A stretch of 50,775 nucleotides of DNA from Candidatus Anaerobiospirillum stercoravium (GCA_019113025.1 DXIF01000263.1:1-50775), one strand, 5' to 3'; counted from the stretch's first letter, positions 1 to 8,793 are shown. The notes: generated from the sequence alone by a model not told the origin. A program made the numbers and translations.

Positions 1-819
1 GTCTTAAACCCGATTAAGCGGGGCGTTGAGAACAAGGTCTTAGAAAACGGCCCAACTGTGACCGTGGCGACCTATAACATGGGCGCGGCGCGCGTCTCGG
101 ACATCGACACCATTGTCACCGCGATTAAAGCCTTAGATGCCGATATCATCGCCTTAGATGAGGTCGACAATAAGACTAAGCGCTCAGGTCAGGTCGATCA
201 GGCTAAGTACATCGCCGATAAGCTCGGTCTGCACTACGTTTTTGGCCGTGCCATTGACTTTGAAGGCGGGCAGTATGGCGTTGCCATCTTATCGCGCCAT
301 CCGATTACCACGAGCGAAGTGGTGCCGCTGCCGTCAGGCGACCCTAAGGTCGACGAAGCTCGCATCGTGCTCGCTGCCGAAATTGCAGTGCCGGGCTTTG
401 AGACTCCAATTGTCTTCATGAACACTCACCTCGATTACAAAGAGGATCACTCCATTCAGAAGACCCAAGTCCAGCGTATCAACGACTTGGCGGTAGCTAA
501 CGTCTCCTTAAACAACATCAAGGACTTTACCACCAAGATTAAGATTCTGGCCGGTGACTTCAACGATACCTACAACAGCGCTAATGTCGCCGAGCTCTCA
601 CGCTACTGGAACTTAGTAGCGACTGACGATCCCAACGATATGCGCTCGTGGCCATCAGCCAACCCCATGGCTGACCTCGACCATATCTTTACCTCGCGCG
701 GCCAAATCTGGGACATTAAGTCCTTAGAGGTCTTGCAGGGTAATGCTCGTGATATCGATTGGAGTGGCGCCTCGGACCACACCCCAATCGTAGTCAAGCT
801 CCAGCTTAAAGAGCAGTAA
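1..819 (+). CDS. Endonuclease/exonuclease/phosphatase family protein (5' end outside window)
   Basis: The reading frame is open from base 1, so the gene begins upstream of the window and only its C-terminal 272 codons are seen. The protein has the DNase I-like (EEP) fold signatures in order: TYNMGAA with the metal-binding Asn, LDEVD with the catalytic Glu, NTHLDYK, GDFND, and the terminal SDHTPIV with the catalytic Asp-His pair. Family members hydrolyse phosphodiester or phosphomonoester bonds in nucleic acids, phospholipids or nucleotides using Mg2+. The substrate cannot be told from these motifs. The missing N terminus may carry a signal peptide. The stop codon sits in a 13-bp tandem repeat and is followed by a strong hairpin, so this is the last gene of its transcript. 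Confidence 0.85.
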   Translation, partial: VLNPIKRGVENKVLENGPTVTVATYNMGAARVSDIDTIVTAIKALDADIIALDEVDNKTKRSGQVDQAKYIADKLGLHYVFGRAIDFEGGQYGVAILSRHPITTSEVVPLPSGDPKVDEARIVLAAEIAVPGFETPIVFMNTHLDYKEDHSIQKTQVQRINDLAVANVSLNNIKDFTTKIKILAGDFNDTYNSANVAELSRYWNLVATDDPNDMRSWPSANPMADLDHIFTSRGQIWDIKSLEVLQGNARDIDWSGASDHTPIVVKLQLKEQ

Positions 820-854
820 TTAAGCGCCGTAAACAAGCGCTGTAAGAGTACACC
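816..854. repeat. 13-bp tandem repeat x3 starting at the stop codon
   Basis: Units GTAATTAAGCGCC (816-828), GTAAACAAGCGCT (829-841) and a decayed GTAAGAGTACACC (842-854). The TAA at 817-819 is the stop of the upstream gene. Copies two and three repeat TAA at offsets 13 and 26, so all three reading frames are closed. Confidence 0.8.
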
Positions 855-871
855 ACGTTGTGCTCAGCCTA

Positions 872-927
872 ACGCCCTCAGGGGCAGTCGCGCTACGCGC
901 GGCTGCCTGTGAGGGCGTGGCCGTTTT
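872..927 (+). terminator. Hairpin terminator after the EEP gene
   Basis: The arms ACGCCCTCA (872-880) and TGAGGGCGT (910-918) pair perfectly. A second inner GC-rich stem follows, and the 3' side runs into GGCCGTTTTC. The U-run is short, so efficiency is uncertain. Confidence 0.6.
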
Positions 928-993
928 CAGCGCTGGGCTGTACCCACGGCGCCGTTTGGGGCCGCGCGTGGGGCGTGCAGAATAATAGGGCAA

Positions 994-1004
994 TGCGTTA
1001 TAAT
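994..1004 (+). promoter_or_regulatory. Candidate -10 element for accD
   Basis: A perfect TATAAT lies at 999-1004, about 220 bp before the accD start. No good -35 hexamer lies 16-18 bp upstream, so this is a candidate only. If it is used, the accD mRNA leader carries the 14-bp repeat array at 1095-1149. Confidence 0.35.
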
Positions 1005-1094
1005 CCACTTTTGTCAGATCTGACCGTAACTCTTAGCGTAAGCTGGGGGGCTGTCGGAGCGACATGGCACCATCTCACCGCTCTAGGATGTTCG

Positions 1095-1149
1095 TTGGCT
1101 GATGCTTGTGGGCTGAGGCCGGTGGGCTGAAGCTTGCGGCTCAAGCTTG
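1095..1149. repeat. 14-bp tandem repeat x4 in the accD leader
   Basis: Units TTGGCTGATGCTTG (1095-1108), TGGGCTGAGGCCGG (1109-1122), TGGGCTGAAGCTTG (1123-1136) and CGGCTCAAGCTTG (1137-1149, 13 bp). It lies between the candidate promoter and the accD start and does not encode anything I recognise. Confidence 0.75.
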
Positions 1150-1223
1150 TGAGCGCCGAGAGCAGGTCGGGTCTGTGGGCCGGTAGGGATGGTCTGGTTT
1201 TTGGTTACGAAAGGCGGTTAGCG

Positions 1224-2435
1224 ATGAGCTGGATTGATGACATTGCCAAGAAATTTACGCGCAGCGATAACAGTAAGCACGAGATTCCAGAGGGTGTCTG
1301 GACGAAATGTGCCGCGTGCGATCAAGCTCTGTACCAGCCTGAGTTAGAGCGCAACCTCAATGTATGCCCTAAGTGCGGCCATCACATGCGCATTAAGGCG
1401 CGCACCCGCCTCGAATCCTTTCTAGATCAAGGTCCACGCGAGGAGCTGGGCGCGGCCTTAGAGCCGCAAGATATCCTGCGCTTCAAAGACTCCAAGCGCT
1501 ACAAGGATCGCTTTACGGCCGCGCAAAAGAGCACCGGGGAAAAGGACGCTTTAGTTGTCTACAAAGGCACTTTAAAGGGCATTCCGGTCGTCGCCTGCGC
1601 CTTTGAGTTCAACTTCATGGGTGGCTCGATGGGCTCGGTGGTGGGCGCTCGCTTCTGCCTTGCCGCCCAAGAGTGCATCAAGGAGGGCCGTGCCTTAGTC
1701 TGCTTCTCAACTTCAGGTGGCGCGCGCATGCAAGAGTCCCTGATGTCGCTGATGCAAATGGCCAAGACCTCAGCAGTCTTAGCCAAGATGGCACAAGCTC
1801 ACTTGCCATTTATCTCGGTGATGGCTGACCCGACCATGGGCGGTGTATCCGCATCCCTTGCGATGTTAGGTGACGTCAATATCGCTGAGCCTAATGCCTT
1901 AATTGGCTTTGCCGGTCCTCGTGTCATCGAGCAGACCGTGCGCGAAAAGCTCCCCGAGGGATTCCAGCACGCTGAGTTCCTGCTGGAAAAGGGCGCGATC
2001 GATATGATCTTGACCCGCCATCAGATGCGCGATCAAATCGCTGAAATCATCGCCAAGCTCTTAGGCTATGAGTTAAAGAGCGGTAGCTACGTTAAGATGG
2101 GCGTGGCCGCTGAGGCTCCCGAAAAGGCCCCGGTTAAGAAGACCCGCGCCGCAAAGCACGATAAGGCTGAGAGCGCCGTCAGCGCCGAAACCGCCAGCGT
2201 CGAAGATGCCGCTGAAGTCCTTGGGGCTGAGGACAAGGAGGCTGCGCCTAAGCCAACCCGCAAGCGTGCCACCAAGACCGCCGCGGAGCCTGCCGATCAG
2301 ACCGAGGCTGAGCCGGTCGCTGAGACCAGTGCCGATGCTGCCGCCGAGAGCACTGCTGAGGGCGACGAGGGCGAGAAGAAGGCCCCACGAAAGCGCAAGA
2401 CGGCCGCGGCCGCCAAGACTGAGGCCAAAGATTAG
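1224..2435 (+). CDS. accD: Acetyl-CoA carboxylase carboxyltransferase subunit beta, with long Lys/Ala/Glu tail
   Basis: AccD pairs with AccA to transfer the carboxyl group from carboxybiotin to acetyl-CoA, the first committed step of fatty acid synthesis in the cytoplasm. Residues 1-290 follow the E. coli protein closely: MSWIDDI start, four-Cys zinc finger (CAAC...CPKC), [38 protein letters not shown]. The frame is open to 1134, but the ATG at 1224 matches the family start and has an upstream AAGGCGG. The protein is 403 residues against about 300 in E. coli. The extra roughly 110 C-terminal residues are low complexity, with alternating acidic Ala/Glu stretches and basic blocks such as [16 protein letters not shown] and [12 protein letters not shown]. 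The order accD-folC-dedD is typical of gammaproteobacteria. Confidence 0.97.
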   Translation: MSWIDDIAKKFTRSDNSKHEIPEGVWTKCAACDQALYQPELERNLNVCPKCGHHMRIKARTRLESFLDQGPREELGAALEPQDILRFKDSKRYKDRFTAAQKSTGEKDALVVYKGTLKGIPVVACAFEFNFMGGSMGSVVGARFCLAAQECIKEGRALVCFSTSGGARMQESLMSLMQMAKTSAVLAKMAQAHLPFISVMADPTMGGVSASLAMLGDVNIAEPNALIGFAGPRVIEQTVREKLPEGFQHAEFLLEKGAIDMILTRHQMRDQIAEIIAKLLGYELKSGSYVKMGVAAEAPEKAPVKKTRAAKHDKAESAVSAETASVEDAAEVLGAEDKEAAPKPTRKRATKTAAEPADQTEAEPVAETSADAAAESTAEGDEGEKKAPRKRKTAAAAKTEAKD

Positions 2436-2488
2436 CCAGCGGCTTAGGATTAAGCCTGCGGTTTAGGACTGTTTAGGTTTTAGGATAA
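2433..2488. repeat. Degenerate TTAGG-rich repeat beginning at the accD stop
   Basis: From the stop TAG (2433-2435) the sequence runs through related segments (CAGCGGCTTAGGATTAAG, CTGCGGTTTAGGACTG, then two further TTTAGG steps). Stop triplets occur at offsets 12, 18, 31, 41, 48 and 53, covering all three frames. The period is near 19 bp but imperfect. Confidence 0.5.
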
Positions 2489-2550
2489 GAGCTGCGGCAT
2501 TGCGGTGCTGTGGCTCTTTTCGTTTGTGAGAACTGATTGAGGAAGAGCCC

Positions 2551-4014
2551 ATGCAAACCATTGGTGGCGATCAGATTGCGCTCAGTGCCGCAGAGCGAGA
2601 GGAGCTTGAGCTTATCCGCTCCGAATCCTTGCAGCAGGCCGTGGCCTATGGCCCGATTTGGCCGGTGAGTGCGTGGCTTGATTACCTCAACCACTTAAAT
2701 CCCGAGCATATGGAGTTGGGCCTGACTCGGGTGCGCACTGTGGCCACGCGCATGGGCCTGTACTCAAAGCTTGAGGCGCTGGCGCCGACCATCGTGGCGG
2801 TGGCAGGCACCAATGGTAAGGGCTCGACTGCGACCTTGATCGCACGCGCCCTGGGTAAATTCATGCCCACGGGCTTGTTTACCTCGCCGCATCTGATTCA
2901 CTTCAATGAGCGTATTGAAATTAAAGGCCTGCCCATCAGCGATGAGGCATTAGTGCAGTCATTACACCAAGTGGTCTGTGCGCAGCTGCCTTGCGCCCCG
3001 CACGGTGCTGACGCCGGGGACCTAGTGCCGCTTACTTATTTTGAGGTGGTGACCTTAGCGGCCATGGCGGCTTTTATCGCAGTCCGCTGCCCGCTCATCG
3101 TGTTGGAGGTGGGCTTAGGCGGACGCCTTGATTCGACCAATATTTTCGAGGCGCAAGTGGCGGTTATCACCTCCATTGGCCTTGACCATATGAAGATCTT
3201 AGGTGATACCACTACCGCCATTGCCGGGGAAAAGGCGGGTATCATCAAGCCCCACAGCACCGTGATCTTGGGCGCTAATATTGACCCAGCGGCCCGCGCG
3301 GTCATCTTAGAGAAAGCCCAGAGTGAGGATGCGTCAGTGCGCGTTGAGGGCGTTGACTTTAGCGCTACACTCGCTCCGGCGGAAATGAGCTTCCACTATG
3401 GGGCGCAGACGCTGAACTTTAGCCTCCCAGCAGTGCCGTTTGGCTGTGCAGGTCCAGCGCTCGCCGCCATCACGACGCTTATGGCGCAACCGCGCTTACA
3501 AGATTTGCTGCCAGCGGGGGCCAGCGCTTGGGAGCGCTTGGTGGCAGCCCACGATTTGGTTGATGCTGCGGTAGCTCGTACCAAGCTGTTAGGGCGCATG
3601 ACCGTGGCGCCGCAAGAGGACTTACTTTATTTGGATGTGGCACACAACGTCCCGGCCGCGCAGCACCTAGTGCAGCATGAGCTGCCGACCCATCTATCAG
3701 GCTTGAATAAGCCCTGGGTGGTAATTGGCATGCTCAAGGACAAGGACGTCGAAGGCGTGCTTGCGACCTTGCAGCCGCACTTTGCGCGTTTCTTTGTGGG
3801 CTCCCTGCCCACGGAGCGTGGTGAGCATGCGACGCGCTTGCAAGCGGCTTTGCTAGAATATGGGGTAGCGGCAGCTGACATCGTGTGCGCCGACACCATC
3901 GAAGAGGCGTTAGACCAAGCGCTGTATGAGCGCGCTGATGCGTCGATCCCGATCGTGGTGGTGGGCTCCTTTGTCACGGTCGCCGCCGCGTGGCATTACT
4001 TAAGTGAAGATTAG
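2551..4014 (+). CDS. folC: Bifunctional folylpolyglutamate synthase / dihydrofolate synthase
   Basis: FolC adds glutamate to dihydropteroate to give dihydrofolate and extends the gamma-glutamyl tail of folates, using ATP. The 487-residue protein has the Mur-ligase type P-loop GTNGKGST at about 86-93, the TSPHLIHFNERI loop, LEVGLGGRLDSTN, and SIGLDH...GEKAGIIK, which binds the second Mg2+ and is carbamylated in the family. The C-terminal ligase domain carries DVAHNVPAAQH and VIGMLKDKD. It is somewhat longer than the E. coli enzyme (about 420), mostly at the N terminus. The start is supported by GAGGAAG eight bases upstream. Another folate-pathway gene, folE, lies 2 kb downstream. Confidence 0.96.
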   Translation: MQTIGGDQIALSAAEREELELIRSESLQQAVAYGPIWPVSAWLDYLNHLNPEHMELGLTRVRTVATRMGLYSKLEALAPTIVAVAGTNGKGSTATLIARALGKFMPTGLFTSPHLIHFNERIEIKGLPISDEALVQSLHQVVCAQLPCAPHGADAGDLVPLTYFEVVTLAAMAAFIAVRCPLIVLEVGLGGRLDSTNIFEAQVAVITSIGLDHMKILGDTTTAIAGEKAGIIKPHSTVILGANIDPAARAVILEKAQSEDASVRVEGVDFSATLAPAEMSFHYGAQTLNFSLPAVPFGCAGPALAAITTLMAQPRLQDLLPAGASAWERLVAAHDLVDAAVARTKLLGRMTVAPQEDLLYLDVAHNVPAAQHLVQHELPTHLSGLNKPWVVIGMLKDKDVEGVLATLQPHFARFFVGSLPTERGEHATRLQAALLEYGVAAADIVCADTIEEALDQALYERADASIPIVVVGSFVTVAAAWHYLSED

Positions 4015-4087
4015 GCTGGGCTCAGATTAAGCTGGGCTAAGATTAGGCCGAGATCAGACGCGGCCGAGCGCAGACTGGGACGCGCCC
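4008..4087. repeat. 16-bp tandem repeat x5 starting at the folC stop
   Basis: Units at 4008, 4024, 4040, 4056 and 4072: AGATTAGGCTGGGCTC, AGATTAAGCTGGGCTA, AGATTAGGCCGAGATC, then two more decayed copies. The folC TAG (4012-4014) is in unit 1. Units 2 and 3 supply TAA and TAG at offsets 16 and 32, closing the other two frames. Confidence 0.85.
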
Positions 4088-4216
4088 AGTTTGAGCCGTG
4101 CGCGGCCTAAACTATGCACAAGCTATGTACTTAGCCTAGATTTGCAAAGTCCTAGCTCTCTTGCAATCGTTTTGTTTTGGGTGCGCTCCCAGCTTTAGCG
4201 GCCATAGGAGGAAATC

Positions 4217-5026
4217 ATGGCAATCAGCGTCACCTTACGCAATCGCCTCGTGGGCTTTACCATTGTGGCCGCGACCTTATTGATTTTCCTGCCTGTGCTC
4301 TTGTCCAAGGAGATGATTAAGCGCCCCAACCCCAATGCCGTGGCGGTTAACGCCCAAGGCGCCGTGGTCGATGACGCAGGTAATTTGGTGCACCAAAGTC
4401 AGCCCGATGCGCAATTGGCGCTCAATTTGGGACAACGCGGCGAGCTGACCTTGGCCCAAGTTTCAGGTAACAAGCAGCAAGCGGCGCCCGCTCAGCCCCA
4501 GCAAGGGGCGGCACCGCGGCCCAGTGCCCCGGTGGCGCCCGAGCGAGCAGCTGAGATCTTAACCGCTCCGGCCCAAGGCAGTACCCCGCCTGCGGCAAGC
4601 AGCGGACGCACTGAGATTCTGACTGCTAATAACACCAAGCCGCAGGCTTCAGCGGCACCTAAGCCGCAAGTGCAGCCTAGCCCGAGCCGTTCGGAGCCAG
4701 AAATCTTGACCGCCGCGCCGCGCCCGGCGCCCAAGCCTGCGGCGTCCGCGCCTAACTCCGATGAGGTGGTGGCCGGGACCCGTCCGACCCAGCGCTACGT
4801 AATTCAGGTGGGCGTATTCTCACGCCGTGCTAACGCTGATAACGTTGTGAGCAAGATTGAGCGTGCGGGCTACTCGGTTTATGCCATCAAGGTCAACAGC
4901 AATGGGCGCGAGCTTTATCGTGTTTACGCTGGGGACTCTAACGATCGTAATAGCCTCAATCCGATCTTGGCACGCATCAATAAGCTGTGCGGTACCAAGG
5001 GCACCATCATTACCTTCAACAAGTAA
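4217..5026 (+). CDS. dedD: DedD-like SPOR-domain cell division protein
   Basis: The 269-residue protein has one N-terminal membrane segment (about residues 11-29) and a long Ala/Pro/Gln-rich periplasmic linker. It ends in a SPOR domain (about 193-269, starting RYVIQVGVFSRRANADNV), which binds denuded peptidoglycan at the division septum. This is the DedD layout, and its place after folC matches the conserved folC-dedD neighbourhood. The linker contains three copies of a short motif, AEILTA, TEILTA and PEILTA, spaced about 27 residues apart. The start has an excellent GGAGG six bases upstream. The gene encodes a septal protein; whether it is essential here is unknown. Confidence 0.88.
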   Translation: MAISVTLRNRLVGFTIVAATLLIFLPVLLSKEMIKRPNPNAVAVNAQGAVVDDAGNLVHQSQPDAQLALNLGQRGELTLAQVSGNKQQAAPAQPQQGAAPRPSAPVAPERAAEILTAPAQGSTPPAASSGRTEILTANNTKPQASAAPKPQVQPSPSRSEPEILTAAPRPAPKPAASAPNSDEVVAGTRPTQRYVIQVGVFSRRANADNVVSKIERAGYSVYAIKVNSNGRELYRVYAGDSNDRNSLNPILARINKLCGTKGTIITFNK

Positions 5027-5041
5027 CTGCCAAGTAACTGC
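5020..5041. repeat. Exact 11-bp tandem duplication over the dedD stop
   Basis: CAAGTAACTGC occurs at 5020-5030 and again at 5031-5041 without a mismatch. The dedD TAA (5024-5026) is copied at offset 11. Confidence 0.85.
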
Positions 5042-5111
5042 TGGGCTAAGCAGCCGTGCTAAGATGAGCGTACGGGCGTAAGCCTGCGTTGAGTTTGTTT
5101 TGGGGGTTGTG

Positions 5112-5942
5112 ATGAAACTGTCCGAGCTGTGTGCCTATTTAGATGAGACCTTGCAGGCCAAGGATTTTTCCGATGTCTCCTATAATGGGGTGCAGGTGGC
5201 AACCGAGGCGGGCTTAAATGCTGAGGTCAAGAAAATTGCTACTGCCTGCTCGGCCTCGCTTGAGGCGATCGATGCCGCAGTTGAGGCCGGAGCCGATACC
5301 TTGCTGGTGCACCACGGCCTGTTTTGGCGCGGCGCCAATCCTTGCTTGACCGGCAACTTCTATCAGCGCGTTAAGACCTTAATGGAGCACAACCTCAACT
5401 TAGTGGCCTACCATTTGCCGATGGACGCCCACCTTACCTATGGCAACAATGCCGTGCTCACCCATTTGCTCGGCGGCGAGGTGGTCGATTACATCGAGCC
5501 GGGCCATAAGCAGTCAATCGGGGTACGCGCTCGTTTGTCAGAGCCTTTGACCGTCAAGGAAATTGTGGCGATCTTATGCCATCACTTGGATACCAAGGTC
5601 TCCTTGTTAGGTCCTATCACTGAGGACATGCTGATCGATGATTTGGCGGTATGCTCGGGCTCGGGCAGCTCGCTTTTAGACAAGAACAATTGGCCGACCT
5701 TCCAAGCGCTGATCACTGGAGACGTCAACGAGCAGACCTATCATCAGGCCATTGAGACTGGTACCGTGGTGTTCGTGGTAGGGCACCATGCCTCAGAGCA
5801 GCTGGCGATCAACCTGCTAGGCGATCATTTAAGTGAGAAGTTTGGCTTGGAGCACAGTGCGCTGCACTTTAGCTACGAGAAGATTATTCCGACCTTTGCC
5901 ATTGAGGATGACGATGCCGATGACGAGGATGAGGACGAATAA
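5112..5942 (+). CDS. NIF3/YbgI-family dinuclear metal protein
   Basis: The protein (276 residues) belongs to the NIF3 family, toroidal hexamers with a two-metal site and no firmly established substrate. Family members are often labelled 'GTP cyclohydrolase 1 type 2', a name without good support. Metal ligands are visible: VHHG, the AYHLPMDAH segment, and VVGHHASEQ near the C terminus. The ATG at 5112 is preferred over the upstream TTG at 5100 because it gives the family N terminus MKLSELCAYLDETL and follows GGGGG. The last 15 residues are almost all Asp/Glu, an unusual acidic tail. It probably shares a transcript with dedD and ends at a clear terminator. Confidence 0.9.
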   Translation: MKLSELCAYLDETLQAKDFSDVSYNGVQVATEAGLNAEVKKIATACSASLEAIDAAVEAGADTLLVHHGLFWRGANPCLTGNFYQRVKTLMEHNLNLVAYHLPMDAHLTYGNNAVLTHLLGGEVVDYIEPGHKQSIGVRARLSEPLTVKEIVAILCHHLDTKVSLLGPITEDMLIDDLAVCSGSGSSLLDKNNWPTFQALITGDVNEQTYHQAIETGTVVFVVGHHASEQLAINLLGDHLSEKFGLEHSALHFSYEKIIPTFAIEDDDADDEDEDE

Positions 5943-5985
5943 GCATTACTAAGCGGTCGGGCCTGCGGGGCCTGAAGTTATGCGG

Positions 5986-6008
5986 AGGCCACTTGAGGTG
6001 GCCTTCTT
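5986..6008 (+). terminator. Intrinsic terminator after the NIF3-like gene
   Basis: The perfect 7-bp stem AGGCCAC (5986-5992) / GTGGCCT (5998-6004) has a 5-nt loop, followed by TTCTTAATT. It separates the accD-folC-dedD-NIF3 unit from folE. Confidence 0.7.
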
Positions 6009-6044
6009 AATTCATGGGATGTATGGTTTGTAGGGTGGAACAGA

Positions 6045-6746
6045 ATGGCACACGATGAGCTCGGTGGTGTGACACAGCAAGAGCGCAGCGGCGCAGCACA
6101 CGATGAGTTAAGTGCCCCCGCACGCTTGGTCAAAGAGGCGCTGATGGCGCGGGGCTTAGAGACGCCCTTGGTCGACAACGGCTTGAGCACTGACGAGAAG
6201 CGGGCGCGCATTAGCTCCCTGATGGCGCAGATGATGGAGACCTTGGGGCTTGATTTAAGCGATGATAGCCTTTACAAGACTCCCGCGCGCGTGGGCAAAA
6301 TGTTTGTCGACGAACTGTTCTCGGGTCTTGATTACCGCACTTTCCCCGATATCACCGTGATTGAGAACAAGATGCAGGTTGATGAGATGATCAAGGTCAA
6401 GGACATCTCCTTTACCTCGACCTGTGAGCATCACTTCATGGTGATCGATGGCGTGGCCAAGGTCGCCTATATGCCTGATAAGAAGATCATTGGCCTGTCT
6501 AAGATCAACCGCATCGTGCGTTTCTTTGGGCGCCGTCCGCAGGTGCAAGAGCGCCTCACTCAGCAAATTTTAGTGGCGCTGCAGACCATTTTGGAGACCA
6601 AGAACGTCGCAGTTACTATCACTGCCACGCACTATTGTGTCAAAGCGCGCGGAGTACAAGATCCCACCAGCAGCACCACTACTACCGCCTTAGGCGGCCA
6701 CTTTAAGACCAATCCGTCCTCGCGTCATGAGTTCTTGACGGACTAA
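6045..6746 (+). CDS. folE: GTP cyclohydrolase I
   Basis: FolE converts GTP to 7,8-dihydroneopterin triphosphate, the first step of folate synthesis. The 233-residue protein has the family's zinc ligands in TCEHHF (Cys127, His130) and HYCVKARG (Cys198), plus [10 protein letters not shown] and GLSKINRIV. Length is close to the E. coli enzyme (222). The extra residues are at the N terminus, where AHDEL occurs twice (residues 2-6 and 18-22), encoded by the near-identical DNA CACACGATGAG. The start ATG follows GGGTGGAAC. The gene stands alone between two terminator/repeat regions. Confidence 0.97.
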   Translation: MAHDELGGVTQQERSGAAHDELSAPARLVKEALMARGLETPLVDNGLSTDEKRARISSLMAQMMETLGLDLSDDSLYKTPARVGKMFVDELFSGLDYRTFPDITVIENKMQVDEMIKVKDISFTSTCEHHFMVIDGVAKVAYMPDKKIIGLSKINRIVRFFGRRPQVQERLTQQILVALQTILETKNVAVTITATHYCVKARGVQDPTSSTTTTALGGHFKTNPSSRHEFLTD

Positions 6747-6786
6747 GCGCGTACTAAATTCATGCTAAGCGCGCGCTAAGCGCGGC
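6743..6786. repeat. 11-bp tandem repeat x4 starting at the folE stop
   Basis: CTAAGCGCGTA (6743), CTAAATTCATG (6754), CTAAGCGCGCG (6765), CTAAGCGCGGC (6776). Every copy contains TAA, at offsets 0, 11, 22 and 33 from the folE stop, so all three frames are closed within 25 bases. Confidence 0.9.
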
Positions 6787-6826
6787 TTGGTATGCTGTGG
6801 CGGTAAGTTGGCAATAGGGTAGTGGG

Positions 6827-7951
6827 ATGGCACGCGATAATTACAAAGTGGCCTTAATTGTGCCGGTCTATAACGAAGAAGAGACCATTGCGACCTTTGT
6901 TGCGGTGGTGGAACAAAAGCTTAAGTCCATCTTGGAGCACGTGGAAATCGTCTTTATCGACGATGGCTCCAAGGATCGCTCAGTTGAGATCATCGAAGGC
7001 TTGATGGCGACCAATCCGCGCGTGTGCCTGATCAAGCTCTCGCGCAATTTCGGCAAGGAGGCGGCCATGACTGCCGCGCTTGATTTGTGCGATGCGGACG
7101 CCATTGTGCCCATTGATGTCGACCTGCAAGACCCGCCCGAGCTCATCTTAGATTTCGTGCGCATTTGGCGCGAGGAGGGGGTGGATACCGTCTATGGGGT
7201 GCGCGCCGATCGCTCCTCGGATTCTGACACCAAGCGTGTGACCTCGGGTGGCTTCTACTACGTCTTCAATAAGCTCTCGAGTAAGGTCAAGATTCCTGCC
7301 AATGTCGGTGATTTCCGTTTGATCGACCGCAAGGTCATCTTGACCGTGCGCACTTTAAACGAGAGCAATCGCTTTATGAAGGGCCTCTATGCCTGGCCGG
7401 GCTTTAGCTCTCAGGGCGTCCCTTATGTGCGCCCGGAGCGCTCGGCAGGCACCACTAAGTGGAACTATTGGAAGCTGTGGAACTTTGCCTTAGATGGCAT
7501 CTTCTCCTTTAGCTCGCTGCCGCTGCGCATCTGGTCTTATATTGGCGCGGGCATCGGTGTGCTGGCCTTAATTTACATGTGCTACATCGTGCTTGAGACC
7601 TTGGTTAACGGCGTGAGCGTCCCGGGCTATGCCTCGACCATGTGCGTGGTGCTGTTCTTAGGCAGCATTCAGCTCATCTCGATTGGGGTGCTCGGCGAGT
7701 ACTTAGGACGCATGAGCGAGGAAGTCAAAAAGCGCCCAGTCTATGTGGTGTCCACGATTAAGGGCCCCCTCTCCAACCGCCTGTTTGAAGGCTACCAGCG
7801 TGCCAGCAGCGGCATCTACTTCAACCAAGAGCAAACCACATCGCCGGAGCCGCTCGCGACGTCCTCGGCCCCGGCCTCGGCTCAGGTTCCATCTCCGGAT
7901 CAGAATGAGGCGTCCGGTGCGGGCGCGGACGACCAAACCGCGGCCAAGTAG
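6827..7951 (+). CDS. GT2 glycosyltransferase, GtrB/DPM1-like, two membrane helices
   Basis: The N-terminal domain (about 1-225) is a GT-A family 2 transferase: ALIVPVYNEEETI, FIDDGSKD, LSRNFGKEAA and the metal-binding DVDLQDPP. Two hydrophobic segments (about residues 233-260 and 272-296) ending in GVLGEYLGRM are the hallmark of GtrB/YfdH-type enzymes, which move a sugar from a nucleotide donor to undecaprenyl phosphate at the inner membrane. The C-terminal 60 residues are Pro/Ser/Ala/Glu-rich and probably disordered. No flippase (GtrA) or acceptor-modifying gene is adjacent, so the target glycan is unknown. The start ATG follows a GGG-rich stretch. It is the usual length for the group plus the tail. 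Confidence 0.88.
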   Translation: MARDNYKVALIVPVYNEEETIATFVAVVEQKLKSILEHVEIVFIDDGSKDRSVEIIEGLMATNPRVCLIKLSRNFGKEAAMTAALDLCDADAIVPIDVDLQDPPELILDFVRIWREEGVDTVYGVRADRSSDSDTKRVTSGGFYYVFNKLSSKVKIPANVGDFRLIDRKVILTVRTLNESNRFMKGLYAWPGFSSQGVPYVRPERSAGTTKWNYWKLWNFALDGIFSFSSLPLRIWSYIGAGIGVLALIYMCYIVLETLVNGVSVPGYASTMCVVLFLGSIQLISIGVLGEYLGRMSEEVKKRPVYVVSTIKGPLSNRLFEGYQRASSGIYFNQEQTTSPEPLATSSAPASAQVPSPDQNEASGAGADDQTAAK

Positions 7952-8007
7952 GGGGCCTTGTGGTAGGATCCCTCAGCTTTTTGTCCATTGTTTGCGAGGA
8001 ATAGTGC

Positions 8008-8793
8008 ATGCGGGTGGCCTTAGGGGTGGAATATTCAGGCTGGAAATATGCCGGTTTTCAGCGCCAAAATCATGTGCCAGCGGTTCAAAATGAGCTTGAG
8101 CGCGCGCTGTCAATCATTGCCGATGCGCCGGTTGAGCTCAAGTGTGCCGGACGCACCGACGCGGGCGTCAGCGCCACCGGGCAGGTGGTGCACTTTGATG
8201 TCGAGAAGTTTCGCCCTGAGCGCGCGTGGCAGCTGGGCACCAACACCCATTTGCCTGATGACATCGTCGTCACCTGGGCCAAGCACGTGCCTGACGAGTT
8301 CCATGCTCGTTTTAGCGCGAAAGCACGGCGCTATCGCTACATTCTGCAAACGGGCGATTTTCGCCCGGGCATTTTGCGCCAAGGCGTCTCGGTCTACCGC
8401 GGTAACTTTGACGTGGCGGCGATGGAGGCGGCGGGCCAAATCATGCTAGGCGAAAACGACTTTGCCTCGTTTAAGTCAGCCCAAGACGAAAACCCGCACT
8501 CGATGCGCAATCTGCACTTTTTAAAGGTGATGCAGCGCGGCCGCTACATCATTTTTGATATTGAGGCCAATGCCTTCTTGCACCATATGGTGCGCAATAT
8601 CGTGGGCAGTTTGCTTTTGGTGGGCTCCGGGGAGCGCGACGGCGCATGGTTTAAGCACGTGTTTGAGGCTAAGAACCGCGAAATCGCAGGTCCGACCGCC
8701 TTTCCTGAGGGCCTGTACCTCGTGCACGTCACCTACGATGACAAGTGGGAGCTGCCCATTCGCCCGGAGGATATGGGCCCGCTTTGGCTGTAA
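8008..8793 (+). CDS. truA: tRNA pseudouridine(38-40) synthase
   Basis: TruA isomerises uridines 38-40 in the anticodon arm of many tRNAs. The protein (261 residues, family usual about 260-270) starts RVALGVEYSGWKYAGFQRQ and carries the catalytic Asp51 in GRTDAG, then RRYRYIL, NAFLHHMVRNIVG and PEGLYL. Start supported by GAGGA seven bases upstream. In relatives truA lies just before accD; here it has been separated from it and precedes the thi operon. Confidence 0.97.
   Translation: MRVALGVEYSGWKYAGFQRQNHVPAVQNELERALSIIADAPVELKCAGRTDAGVSATGQVVHFDVEKFRPERAWQLGTNTHLPDDIVVTWAKHVPDEFHARFSAKARRYRYILQTGDFRPGILRQGVSVYRGNFDVAAMEAAGQIMLGENDFASFKSAQDENPHSMRNLHFLKVMQRGRYIIFDIEANAFLHHMVRNIVGSLLLVGSGERDGAWFKHVFEAKNREIAGPTAFPEGLYLVHVTYDDKWELPIRPEDMGPLWL

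Noticed and set aside
820-1008. 62-codon minus-strand frame after the first gene
   Set aside because: It spans the terminator hairpin and has Arg/Ala-rich spurious composition.
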